64,000 nucleotides of DNA. It comes from Stenotrophomonas sp. MMGLT7. Lineage in GTDB: Bacteria; Pseudomonadota; Gammaproteobacteria; Xanthomonadales; Xanthomonadaceae. The notes below the pieces were generated by a model. The model ran no database searches. It was given only the letters and a program-made list of their open reading frames with translations, and was not told where the DNA came from. The stretch lies in contig NZ_JAJOZS010000017.1 of assembly GCF_021168555.1 (NCBI RefSeq), positions 1 to 64,000 on the forward strand, written 5' to 3'. The position numbers were made by a program, and so were the translations under genes. Below are positions 27,402 to 37,185 of the stretch, piece by piece (within the stretch, counting starts at the first letter, position 1; every line of letters starts with the position of its first letter).

Positions 27402-27450
27402 CATTGCAACAATGACCCCGATGCAGGATATTCGTTGCATCGATTGCAAC
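27402..27450 (-). promoter_or_regulatory. LysR-type double operator upstream of the TBDR
   Basis: Read on the minus strand, GTTGCAATCGATGCAAC (27450-27434; arms GTTGCA and TGCAAC, a T-N11-A core) is followed after exactly 19 bp by CATTGTTGCA (27414-27405), itself in the palindrome CATTGTTGCAATG. The same two elements with the same spacing precede the membrane-protein gene at 28814-28859. This site lies in the divergent gap between the TBDR and the LysR gene and could control both. Confidence 0.75.
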
Positions 27451-27565
27451 ACTCGCACATCCACCGCACGCCAGCCAGCCGCGAGCCCGCCGATGCGAAC
27501 CTCCAGACAGATGCATACCCGGTGCGCCCGCGCCGCCGCACCCCGGATCTACCGGCCCGCCCGCC

Positions 27566-28483
27566 ATGGATGAGATGCTCGACACGCGCCGGCTGCGCTA
27601 CTTCATGCAGGTGCTGGAAAGCGGTTCGGTGCGCGCCGCCGCCGACGCCCTGGGCATGGACCCTTCCGCGCTCAGCCGCGCCATCGGCACCCTGGAGCGC
27701 GAGTGCGGCGTGCGCCTGTTCCAGCGCCACGGCCGCGGCGTCGCGGCCACCGACGCCGGGCAGCTGCTGGCCAGCTACGCGCGCCGCCAGCACAGCCAGC
27801 AACAGCACCTGCTGGTGCAGCTGGAAGGCATCCAGAAGGTCGAGCGCGGGCATATCGACATCATCACCGGCGAAGGCTTCGCCGACTGGCTGATGCGCCA
27901 CAGCCTGCGCGACTTCATGGCCTCCCACCCGGGCATCACCATCGGCCTGGAGATCAGCGGCACCGACGAGATCGTGCAGCGCATCGTCGACGAGCGCGCG
28001 CAGATCGGCATGCTGTTCCAGCCGCCGAAGGACGAGCGCCTGCGCTCGCACTATTCGCACCCGCAGCCGATCCAGACGCTGGTGCTGGCCTCGCACCCGC
28101 TGGCTGGGCTGGAGCGTCCGCTCAAGCTCGCCGACCTGCTGCCCTACGCCGGGGCGACGCTGCGCCGCAGCTTCGGCATCCGCCAGCACATCGAGGCCGC
28201 CGAGATCAGCGAAGGCGTGCGCCTGAACACCCTGCTGACCACCACCTCGTTCCATGCCATCGGCCATTTCGTCGCCGCCGGCCTGGGCTACGCGCTGTCC
28301 ACGCGCCCGGCCCTGGCGATGGACCGCGAGGACATGGTGGCGCTGCCGATGAAGAACCCGATCCTGCACCAGGGGCGCATGCACATCGTCTCCAAGCACG
28401 GGCGCATGCTGTCGCCGGCGGCGGCGGAACTGCTGCGGCGGATCGTGCACGACATCTCCGCCGGCACCGCGCCCGACTTCTGA
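27566..28483 (+). CDS. LysR-type transcriptional regulator
   Basis: A 305-residue regulator with an N-terminal winged helix (RRLRYFMQVLESGSVRAAADALGMDPSALSRAIGTLERE, helix-turn-helix roughly residues 18-45) and a periplasmic-binding-like effector domain starting at about 90 (IDIITGEGFADWLM). It lies between the divergent TBDR-esterase unit and the DUF3100-M20 unit. Both have the same GTTGCA-N5-TGCAAC site with CATTGTTGCA 19 bp further, so it is the obvious controller of both. The start may be 27566 or 27575 (MLDTRRL). Ligand unknown; likely a product of the amidohydrolase or the imported compound. Confidence 0.92.
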   Translation: MDEMLDTRRLRYFMQVLESGSVRAAADALGMDPSALSRAIGTLERECGVRLFQRHGRGVAATDAGQLLASYARRQHSQQQHLLVQLEGIQKVERGHIDIITGEGFADWLMRHSLRDFMASHPGITIGLEISGTDEIVQRIVDERAQIGMLFQPPKDERLRSHYSHPQPIQTLVLASHPLAGLERPLKLADLLPYAGATLRRSFGIRQHIEAAEISEGVRLNTLLTTTSFHAIGHFVAAGLGYALSTRPALAMDREDMVALPMKNPILHQGRMHIVSKHGRMLSPAAAELLRRIVHDISAGTAPDF

Positions 28484-28813
28484 GGGCGGTGCCTTCCAGG
28501 GCCTTCGAGGTGGCCCGACCTCGCACCACCTGCACAGCCGCATAGGGCCCGCGCCCGCGCCATGCGGCGACGATCTCCCCAGGCCCGTCCGGAGCCGCCC
28601 GGGGGTGGGCGGCATGCGCAGGCCGCTGCTTCCTGCCTGCTGGTGCTCCCAGCTCTTCAGGCGGATGCAAGCGCAGACCCGGCCCTGCAACGACGGATCA
28701 CGACCTTGGAAGGCCCGCTTCCGAGGGAAACTTGCCTGCGCTGCCTGCACGGCAGAAGACAGTGGCCGACCGGCCTCGCGTCATCGACGGGTCCACGCGC
28801 GCACCGCGCAAGA
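28484..28813. other. Gap after the LysR gene
   Basis: I see no credible gene in this GC-rich gap. Reading frames are open but have no start context or recognisable product. The functional signal I can find is the operator immediately to the right. Confidence 0.5.
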
Positions 28814-28859
28814 GTTGCACGCAGTGCAACGCTTAGGCTCCTCCGCGGTCATTGTTGCA
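28814..28859 (+). promoter_or_regulatory. LysR-type double operator upstream of the membrane-protein gene
   Basis: GTTGCACGCAGTGCAAC (28814-28830) is a palindrome with 7-bp arms. After 19 bp comes CATTGTTGCA (28850-28859). Element order, sequence and spacing match the minus-strand site at 27402-27450. It ends 29 bp before the ATG at 28889, so the second half-site probably overlaps the core promoter, as is common for LysR activation sites. Confidence 0.75.
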
Positions 28860-28888
28860 GCACCGGATTGTGCCGACACTGGCTGCCC

Positions 28889-30208
28889 ATGCACCTTCCC
28901 GACCTCCTCCCTGCGCCCGCCGCGGCAGCCAAGTCCCGCCTGTTCGTGGCGGTCGTCGCCGCCACCGTGATCGCCGAACTGATCGGCCCGAGGGCACTGC
29001 CGCTGGGCTCGGCCCGCGTGGTGATCCTGCCGATGCTATGGGCGCTGCTGCTGGCCGCGCTGTGGAGCCTGGCCCAGCGCCGGCTGCCGGCGCCGCTGCG
29101 CATCGACACGCCGCTGCAGGTCCACGCCGGCCGGCTGCTCAACGCGGCGATGCTGCTGTTCGTCGCCAAGCTGGGGCTGATGGCCGGCCACGCCCTGCCG
29201 CAGCTGCGCCAGGCCGGCTGGGCGCTGTTCTTCCAGGAATTCGGCCACGCCTTCGGCACCCTGGCGCTGGGCCTGCCGCTGGCGCTGGCGCTGGGCCTCA
29301 AGCGCGAGGCGGTCGGCGCGACCTTCTCGATCGGGCGCGAGAACAACCTGGCGATCATCGCGCAGAAGTACGGCATGCGTTCGCCGGAAGGCCACGGCGT
29401 CATGGCCGAGTACATCACCGGCACCGTGCTGGGCGCGGTCTTCATCACCCTGCTGGCGAGCTTCGTCACCAGCCTGGGCATCTTCGACCCGCGCTCGCTG
29501 GCGATGGGCGCCGGCGTCGGCTCGGGCAGCCTGATGGCCGCGGCGATCGGCGCGATCAACGCGCAGCAGCCGCAGGCGCTGCACCCGCAGCTGATGGCGA
29601 TCGCCGCCGCCTCCAACCTGATCGCCGGGGTGGTCGGCTTCTACTTCGCCCTGTTCCTGTCGCTGCCGCTGTGCAACTGGCTCTACGCGCGGCTTGAGCC
29701 GGTGCTGGGACGGCTGGCGCCGGCACGGCAACCGCAGCCGTCCGCCGAAGCGGCGCCCGCCGAGGCGCCGGCGCAGGCGCTGCCGCTGGCCGACAGCATC
29801 TACACCTGGGTATTGATGATCGTGGCGGTGACCGCCTGCAATGCGCTGTCGGCCGGCGTGCCGCCGCTGCGCACGCTGCCGGGCATGGCCGTCGTCATCG
29901 CCCTGGTCGCGATCGCCACCGTGCTCAAGCGCTGGCTGCCGCGGCTGCCGTTGATGCTGGCGCTGTCGCTGCTGGCCACCGCGGCCAGCGTGCCCGGGCT
30001 GTGGCCGTTCTCGGCCGCGGTCGCCGAACTCAGCGACCGCGTCCAGTTCATGAGCTTCACCACGCCGGTACTGGCGCTGGCCGGGTTCTCCATCGTCAAG
30101 GACCTGCCGGCGTTCCGCCAGCTGGGCTGGCGCATCGTGCTGGTCTCGCTGACCGCGACCGCCGGCACCTTCCTGTGCGCCACGCTCATCGCCGAATTCT
30201 TCCACTGA
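28889..30208 (+). CDS. Polytopic membrane protein, DUF3100-like
   Basis: The 439-residue protein has about 10-12 hydrophobic helices and a conserved-looking charged loop FSIGRENNLAIIAQKYGMRSPEG followed by AEYITGTVLGAVF. I associate this pattern with DUF3100, a family of putative transporters often next to M20 amidohydrolases; that link is from memory and only moderately sure. A central Pro/Ala-rich loop (about residues 272-292) splits two halves. The start at ATG 28889 gives MHLPDLLPAPAAAAKS. The M20 gene follows after 11 bp. A permease for the compound delivered by the TBDR is the simplest role. Confidence 0.7.
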   Translation: MHLPDLLPAPAAAAKSRLFVAVVAATVIAELIGPRALPLGSARVVILPMLWALLLAALWSLAQRRLPAPLRIDTPLQVHAGRLLNAAMLLFVAKLGLMAGHALPQLRQAGWALFFQEFGHAFGTLALGLPLALALGLKREAVGATFSIGRENNLAIIAQKYGMRSPEGHGVMAEYITGTVLGAVFITLLASFVTSLGIFDPRSLAMGAGVGSGSLMAAAIGAINAQQPQALHPQLMAIAAASNLIAGVVGFYFALFLSLPLCNWLYARLEPVLGRLAPARQPQPSAEAAPAEAPAQALPLADSIYTWVLMIVAVTACNALSAGVPPLRTLPGMAVVIALVAIATVLKRWLPRLPLMLALSLLATAASVPGLWPFSAAVAELSDRVQFMSFTTPVLALAGFSIVKDLPAFRQLGWRIVLVSLTATAGTFLCATLIAEFFH

Positions 30209-30219
30209 CCCGAGATCAC

Positions 30220-31389
30220 ATGGACCGCGACTTCGCCATCGACCCCGACATCCGCGCGCGCATGCTGGCCTGGCGCCACGACATCCATGCCCATCCGGAA
30301 ACCGCCTTCCAGGAGCACCGCACCTCCGACCTGGTCGCCGCCGCCCTGCAGGAGATGGGCCTGCCGGTGCACCGCGGCCTGGCCGGCACCGGCGTGGTGG
30401 CCACGCTGCGCAACGGCGACGGCCCGTCCATCGCCCTGCGCGCGGACATCGATGCGCTCGACATCCACGAGCTGAACGCGCTGCCCTACGCCTCGCGGCA
30501 TCCGGGCAAGATGCACGCCTGCGGCCACGACGGCCATACCGCGATGCTGCTCGGCGCCGCCGCGCAGCTGGCACGCCGGCCGGACCTGCGCGGCACCGTG
30601 CATTTCGTGTTCCAGCCGGCCGAGGAGAACGAGGGCGGCGGCCGGGTGATGGTCGAGCAGGGGCTGTTCGAGCTGTTCCCCGCCGATGCGGTGTACGGCA
30701 TGCACAACTTCCCCGACGTGCCCTACGGGCAGTTCGCCATCCGCGACGGCTGCATGACCGCGTTCCTGGACAACTTCGAGATCCGCGTCGGCGGCAAGGG
30801 CTGCCACGGCGCCACGCCGGAGCTGGGGATCGACCCCATCGCCGTCGCCGCGCAGTTGGTCAACGCGCTGCAGACCATCGTCAGCCGCCGCACCGCCGCG
30901 GCCGAGGCGGCGGTGGTCAGCGTGACCCAGATCCACGGCGGCGACACCTGGAACGTGATCCCGGCGAAGGTGGTCATGCGCGGCACCGCGCGCAGCCTGG
31001 ATGCCGGCGTGCACGACCGCATCGAGGCGGCGATGGCGCAGATCTGCGCCGGCGTCGCCCAGGCGCACGGCGCCGACATCGCGCTGGACTACCGCCGCGG
31101 CTACCCCGGCGTGGTCAACACCGCGCGCGAGACCGGCGCGGCGATCGCGGCCGCGGCCAGCCTGGTCGGCGCCGAGCGGGTGCGGACCGACATCGCGCCG
31201 CTGATGGCCGGCGAGGACTTCGCCTTCATGCTGCAGCACCGGCCCGGCGCCTACATCGGCATCGGCACCCGCCGCGGCGCGGACACCGCGCCGGTGCACA
31301 ACGCCCACTACGACTTCAACGACGACGCGCTGCCGCTGGGCGCGGCCTACTGGATCGCGCTGGCGCGGCGGCAGCTGACGGCCGGCTGA
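30220..31389 (+). CDS. M20 family amidohydrolase
   Basis: A 389-residue metal-dependent amidohydrolase of the hippuricase/N-acyl-amino-acid hydrolase type. Visible marks: RHDIHAHPETAFQE, ALRADIDALDI, the metal site KMHACGHDGHTAML (Cys-Gly-His-Asp), QPAEENEGGGRVM with the catalytic Glu, the dimerisation domain start VGGKGCHGATPELGIDPI, and the late ligand GEDFAFML. There is no signal peptide, so it acts in the cytosol, after transport. It is the last gene of the LysR-linked unit. The cleaved amide may be an N-acyl or peptidyl amino acid. Confidence 0.92.
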   Translation: MDRDFAIDPDIRARMLAWRHDIHAHPETAFQEHRTSDLVAAALQEMGLPVHRGLAGTGVVATLRNGDGPSIALRADIDALDIHELNALPYASRHPGKMHACGHDGHTAMLLGAAAQLARRPDLRGTVHFVFQPAEENEGGGRVMVEQGLFELFPADAVYGMHNFPDVPYGQFAIRDGCMTAFLDNFEIRVGGKGCHGATPELGIDPIAVAAQLVNALQTIVSRRTAAAEAAVVSVTQIHGGDTWNVIPAKVVMRGTARSLDAGVHDRIEAAMAQICAGVAQAHGADIALDYRRGYPGVVNTARETGAAIAAAASLVGAERVRTDIAPLMAGEDFAFMLQHRPGAYIGIGTRRGADTAPVHNAHYDFNDDALPLGAAYWIALARRQLTAG

Positions 31390-31495
31390 CGGCCCGGCAT
31401 CCCCAGCCGGCCGGCAGCCGCACCACGCAGGCCGGCGGCGGTTGCCGGGCCCGGCAGCGGCATCTGCGACGGCACGTCGCCGCATCCGCTGCATT

Positions 31496-31567
31496 ATTTC
31501 GAAAATATCGCAAGAACTTCCCGGCATACTTGTCCCCGACACCAATAGTTCCCGATATTTTCGAAAT
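31496..31567. promoter_or_regulatory. 15-bp inverted repeat upstream of the GntR gene
   Basis: ATTTCGAAAATATCG (31496-31510) and its exact reverse complement CGATATTTTCGAAAT (31553-31567) are separated by 42 bp. Each arm contains TTTCGAAA. The right arm ends 18 bp before the ATG of the GntR regulator. The AT content stands out from the surrounding GC-rich DNA. I infer an autoregulatory operator pair, possibly looping. Confidence 0.7.
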
Positions 31568-31585
31568 TACACACCGCCGGCTTCG

Positions 31586-32317
31586 ATGTCCTCCGTCCCG
31601 ACCACCCTCGCCACGCGTACCTACCTGCAGCTGCGCCACGACATCGTCCGTGGCCGCCTGGCCGCGGGCAGCAAGCTGCGCCTGGTCGTCCTGAGCGCGC
31701 GCTACGGCGCCGGCATGTCGCCGCTGCGCGAGGCGCTGGCGCGACTGTGCGGCGAGCAGCTGGTGGTCAGCGAGGACCAGCGTGGCTTCATGGTCGCGCC
31801 GCTGTCGCTGCAGGAACTGGACGACATCGCCCGGGTACGCAACCTGGTGGTGGACGAGGCGATGAACGACTCGATCCTGCACGGCGACGGGTCGTGGGAG
31901 GCCTGCCTGCGGCAGTCGCTGGCGGCGCTGGGCGAGCTGGAAGCGCCTGTCTCCGGCCGCCCGGTGGTGCTGCCGCCGGAACAGCTCGATGCGCTGGAAG
32001 CGCGCAACCACGCCTTCCACCAGGCGTTGCTGGCGGCCTGCCGTTCGCCCTGGCTGCTCAAGCTGCAGGAAAGCTTCTACCACCAGGCCGAACGCTACCG
32101 CTACGCGGCCCTGCCGCGCGCGCGCGACAAGCGCTTCACCTGGGACGAGCACCAGGCCATCGCCGAGGCCGCGCTGCAGCGCAACGTGATCAAGGCCTGC
32201 CGCCTGCACGAGGAGCACCTGGCGCGCACCCACGCCAGCGTGCGCGCCGCGCTCGCCGACCGCCTCGGCCAGACCGCTCCTCCCGTCTTCGCCCCCCGTT
32301 CACAACGCAGCCGCTAA
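31586..32317 (+). CDS. GntR family regulator, FCD type
   Basis: The 243-residue protein has an N-terminal winged helix (YLQLRHDIVRGRLAAGSKLRLVVLSARYGAGMSPLREALARL, with the typical G-S-x-L-R...PLREAL pattern) and a helical FCD effector domain with metal-ligand-like His (DALEARNHAFHQALL and EHQAIAEAAL). The sequence resembles CsiR-type regulators. It ends 3 bp before sdaA, so it is co-transcribed with the serine dehydratase. The 15-bp inverted repeat just upstream is its likely binding site. Confidence 0.9.
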   Translation: MSSVPTTLATRTYLQLRHDIVRGRLAAGSKLRLVVLSARYGAGMSPLREALARLCGEQLVVSEDQRGFMVAPLSLQELDDIARVRNLVVDEAMNDSILHGDGSWEACLRQSLAALGELEAPVSGRPVVLPPEQLDALEARNHAFHQALLAACRSPWLLKLQESFYHQAERYRYAALPRARDKRFTWDEHQAIAEAALQRNVIKACRLHEEHLARTHASVRAALADRLGQTAPPVFAPRSQRSR

Positions 32318-32320
32318 GCC

Positions 32321-33703
<1,383 letters not shown>

Positions 33704-33810
33704 GCGGCCGCGACCTGTCCTCCCGGCATCGGGCCGACCGGGGCCGGTCGCGGCAACGTCCACCGGCGCGCGCCGGCGCGGGAGCGACGATCCTCCGATA
33801 CCGCCCGCCG

Positions 33811-33893
33811 CCCGGGCAAGGCCAACGGCCGCACCCGGGGCACGAGGCCCGCCTGGCTCCCGGGTGCGCCGCGCCCGCCCGGGCTGCGTGGCC
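33811..33893. repeat. Dispersed CCCGGG-rich repeat in the gap 33704-34012
   Basis: The 309-bp gap after sdaA has no gene. It holds CCCGGGCAAGGCCAACGGCCG, CCCGGGGCACGAGG and CTCCCGGGTGCGC...GCCCGGGCTGCG, the same series as found at 47596-47694 (GGGCAAGGCCGAAGGCCG, CCCGGGGCACCG, TTCCCGGGTGCGC, ACCCGGGCCACG). It looks like a decayed intergenic repeat family with internal CCCGGG-based stems. Confidence 0.6.
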
Positions 33894-34012
33894 GTCCGGC
33901 CTGGTGGCCTGCTCCCGGCAGCGGTCGCAGGCACCGCACCGACGCGCACGGGACCGGATTCAACCCCGGCCCACGGCAGCCGATAATGGGATGGGAGTCT
34001 CAGGTCCATGCC

Positions 34013-37000
34013 ATGCCCCAGCCGTCGCACGTCCTCGTCCGGATGACGCGCTCCCTCGCCGCAAGACTCTGCGTGGGCCTGGCGGCGTGCGGCTCGCTCC
34101 CGGCGGCCGCGCTGGATCCGCACAAGCCGTTCCACGACTACGTGCGCAACACCTGGTCGGTGGAACAGGGCCTGCCGCAACTGACCGTCAGCGCCATCGC
34201 CCAGGACAGGTCGGGCTATCTCTGGTTCGGCACCCAGGCCGGACTGGCGCGGTTCGACGGCGTGCGCTTCGTCACCTACGACATGGACACCGCGCCGGAA
34301 CTGCCGGGCACCATGATCCACGCCCTGCACGTGGACCCGGCCGGGCGGCTGTGGATCGGCACGCCGCAGGGGCTGGCGGTACGCGAGGGCACGCGTTTCC
34401 GCCGCGTCGCCTTCCCCGGCGACGGTTCGCGCGCCTACGAGGTGTACGCGCTGGCGAGCCTGCGCGGCGGCGTCTACGCGGCGACCTCGCGCGGCCTGTA
34501 CCGGGTGGACGGCGCCGCGCCCGAGCGCGTCGCGCGGGCGCCGGACGCGCCGCGCTCGCTGCTGGCCCAGGGCGATGCACTGTGGATCGGCGCTGCAGGC
34601 CAGGCCTGCCGCATGCAGGCCGAGCGGTTCGATTGCCGCCCGCTGCCGGCGGAAGCGGCCGCGGCCTCGGTGGACCGCCTGGCCGCGGCCCAGGGCGGGC
34701 TCTGGGCCGGTACCCGCGAGGGCCTGTTCCGGCTGGACGGCCGCTGGCAGCGCCACGAGCAGGCGCCGTCGCTGGCCAGGGCGCCGATCGAGGCGATGCT
34801 GGCCGACCACGACGCCAACCTGTGGGTGGCGACGCCGGCCGCGCTGGTCCGGGTCCGCGACGGCCGCGAGGCCGAGCGGATCGAAGGCGGCGAGGCGCTG
34901 CAGAGCCTGTACGAGGACCGCGAGCACAACCTGTGGCTGGGCAGCGCCGCCGAGGGCGTCAGCCGCCTGTGGAACGGCTGGACGCGGCGCTACAGCAGCC
35001 GCGACGGGCTGGCCAACCGCTTGCTGTGGTCGGTCGCGCAGGGCAGCGACGGCAGCATCTGGGCGGGCAGCAACGACGGCCTGGTGCGCTTCGACCACGG
35101 CCGCTTCCGGACGCTGGTGCGCGGGCGCGAGCTGCCGCACCCGGCCGTGTACTCGCTGCTGCCGGAGGCGGACGCGGTCTGGATCGGCACCCGCGCCGGC
35201 GCGGCGCTGTGGCGCCACGGCCGGCTGCAGCCGCTGCCCGCACTGGAGGCGATGCGCGGCACCCAGGTCAACGGCATCCTGCGCGACCGCCACGGCCAGC
35301 TCTGGTTCGCGACCGCGCGCGGCCTGTACCGCCTGGATGCGCAGGGGCGGATGCGGCGCTACGCCGAGCAGCAGGGCCTGCCCGACCCGCGCGTGCGCGT
35401 GCTGCACGAGACCCGCGACGGCACCCTGCTGGTGGGCACGCAGAACGGCCTGTACCGCTGGGACGGCACGCGCCTGCACGCGGCCGGGCCGGACCCCGCG
35501 ATCGGCCAGGACCTGCACGTCACCGCCATCCACGAACTGCCCGGCGGGCAGTGGGTGCTGGGCACGCTCACCCACGAGGACCTGCTGATCGGCGACCACG
35601 GCCACTGGACGCGGCTGGGGCGCAACCGCGGCGTCCCGCTCAACGCGGCCTTCTTCATCAGCCACGACGACGACTACCTGTGGGTCGCCGGCCTGCGCGG
35701 CATCTACCGCGCGCCCATCGCCGACCTGCTGCACGCCATCCACGATCCCGCGCAGCGGGTGGCCGGGGAGATGCTGCTCAACGAACGCGGCGAACGCCAT
35801 GGCGGGCAGAAGGGCGACTGCTGCAACGGCGCCGGCAACAGCCGCGGCTTCGTCCGCGACCGCGGCCTGTGGCTGCCCTCCCGCGACGGCCTGGTGGTGC
35901 TGCAGACCGACCAGGCCGCGCGCAACGACTACGCCCCGACCACGGTGATCGAGCGCGTGCAGGTCGCCGGACGCTGGATCGTGCTGGACCCGCGCGGCGA
36001 CACCGGCACGCTGCCGCTGCCGGCCGGCGCGCGCGACCTCAAGTTCGAGTTCACCACCCTCTCCTTCCAGGCCGCCGACCACGTCGACATCCGCTACCGG
36101 CTGCGCGGCTACGACACGCAGTGGCGCACGCTGGACACCCCGGAGCAGCGCTCGGTGGCCTACACCAACCTGCCGCCCGGCGACTACCGCTTCGAGGCCA
36201 GCGGCAGCAACAACAGCGGCATCGCCAGCCATTCGCAGGCAGGCCTGGCCTTCAAGGTGCCGGCGTACTTCCACGAGACGCCGTGGTTCCATCTCTTGCT
36301 GACCTCGCTGATCGCGTGCGCGGTCTATGCCGGCTACCGGCTGCTGCGGCGGCGCTACGCCAGCCAGCGCGCCTTCCTCGAATACCTGGTGCAGAAGCGC
36401 ACCCAGGACCTGCAACTGCTCAACCAGCGGCTGCAGGACATGAGCCTGACCGACTACCTCACCGGGCTGCGCAACCGCCGCTACCTCGCCCAGCAGATCC
36501 CCGCCGACCTGTCCTTCTACCGGCGCGATCCCGCCTTCCAGGCCGGCAACGACGCGGTGGTGTTCGTGCTGCTGGACGTGGACCACTTCAAGTCGATCAA
36601 CGACGGCCATGGCCACGCCGCCGGCGACCGCATCCTGCAGCAGCTGGCCGAACTGCTGCAGTCGCTGGTGCGCGGCGGCGACTACGTCGCCCGCTGGGGC
36701 GGCGAGGAGTTCCTGCTGGTGTTCCGGCCGATGCTGCGCACGCAGGTGAGCGCGCTCGGCGACCGCCTGCTGCAGGCCATCGAGCGGCATGCCTTCGACG
36801 TCGGCGACGGCAAGCGTTACCCGCTGACCGTGTCGGCCGGGCTGGTGGAGTACCCGCTGTTCCCGCAGCAGCCGCAGCTGCTGGGCTGGGAACAGCTGAT
36901 CACCCTGGCCGACCATGCGCTGTACTGGGTCAAGGAACACGGGCGCAGCAACTGGGCGCTGTATCGCGCCGCCGCGCACGCGCCGGCGTCGCCGGTCACA

Positions 37001-37099
37001 CTGGATTCCTCCGATCCGGTGGAGCTGGTGGCGCGCGGACTGCTGGTGCTGGAATCGCCGGCGTTGCGGGCCGCCAGCTCCGACCCGGCGCCGCAATAG
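34013..37099 (+). CDS. Propeller-sensor diguanylate cyclase (GGDEF)
   Basis: A 1028-residue membrane protein with a signal sequence or anchor (SLAARLCVGLAACGSLPAAA), periplasmic two-component propeller repeats (NTWSVEQGLPQLTVSAIAQDRSGYLW onward), a YYY domain, one TM helix near 758-783, a short coiled coil (LVQKRTQDLQLLNQRLQDM) and a C-terminal GGDEF domain. The active site is GGEEF at 896-900, with the inhibitory RxxD site RGGD at about 887-890, so it should make and be inhibited by c-di-GMP. ATG 34013 was chosen; 33986 and 34043 are in frame. It shares its sensor architecture with the two hybrid kinases at 13-20 kb. Confidence 0.92.
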   Translation: MPQPSHVLVRMTRSLAARLCVGLAACGSLPAAALDPHKPFHDYVRNTWSVEQGLPQLTVSAIAQDRSGYLWFGTQAGLARFDGVRFVTYDMDTAPELPGTMIHALHVDPAGRLWIGTPQGLAVREGTRFRRVAFPGDGSRAYEVYALASLRGGVYAATSRGLYRVDGAAPERVARAPDAPRSLLAQGDALWIGAAGQACRMQAERFDCRPLPAEAAAASVDRLAAAQGGLWAGTREGLFRLDGRWQRHEQAPSLARAPIEAMLADHDANLWVATPAALVRVRDGREAERIEGGEALQSLYEDREHNLWLGSAAEGVSRLWNGWTRRYSSRDGLANRLLWSVAQGSDGSIWAGSNDGLVRFDHGRFRTLVRGRELPHPAVYSLLPEADAVWIGTRAGAALWRHGRLQPLPALEAMRGTQVNGILRDRHGQLWFATARGLYRLDAQGRMRRYAEQQGLPDPRVRVLHETRDGTLLVGTQNGLYRWDGTRLHAAGPDPAIGQDLHVTAIHELPGGQWVLGTLTHEDLLIGDHGHWTRLGRNRGVPLNAAFFISHDDDYLWVAGLRGIYRAPIADLLHAIHDPAQRVAGEMLLNERGERHGGQKGDCCNGAGNSRGFVRDRGLWLPSRDGLVVLQTDQAARNDYAPTTVIERVQVAGRWIVLDPRGDTGTLPLPAGARDLKFEFTTLSFQAADHVDIRYRLRGYDTQWRTLDTPEQRSVAYTNLPPGDYRFEASGSNNSGIASHSQAGLAFKVPAYFHETPWFHLLLTSLIACAVYAGYRLLRRRYASQRAFLEYLVQKRTQDLQLLNQRLQDMSLTDYLTGLRNRRYLAQQIPADLSFYRRDPAFQAGNDAVVFVLLDVDHFKSINDGHGHAAGDRILQQLAELLQSLVRGGDYVARWGGEEFLLVFRPMLRTQVSALGDRLLQAIERHAFDVGDGKRYPLTVSAGLVEYPLFPQQPQLLGWEQLITLADHALYWVKEHGRSNWALYRAAAHAPASPVTLDSSDPVELVARGLLVLESPALRAASSDPAPQ

Positions 37100-37185
37100 C
37101 CGCGGCCATCTCGCGGCCGCGGCGACCGCCATCGCGCCGGCGGCATGGATTAAGCTGCCATGCCGTCACCGCCAACGAGGCAACC

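Noticed and set aside
24335-27415. A 1026-codon plus-strand frame antisense to the TBDR
   Set aside because: Antisense shadow with V/A/Q/R-rich low-complexity product.
23271-27464. A 1397-codon minus-strand frame over the esterase and TBDR
   Set aside because: Another frame encodes clear esterase and TBDR proteins; this one has low-complexity Arg/Gly/Ala sequence and no domain.
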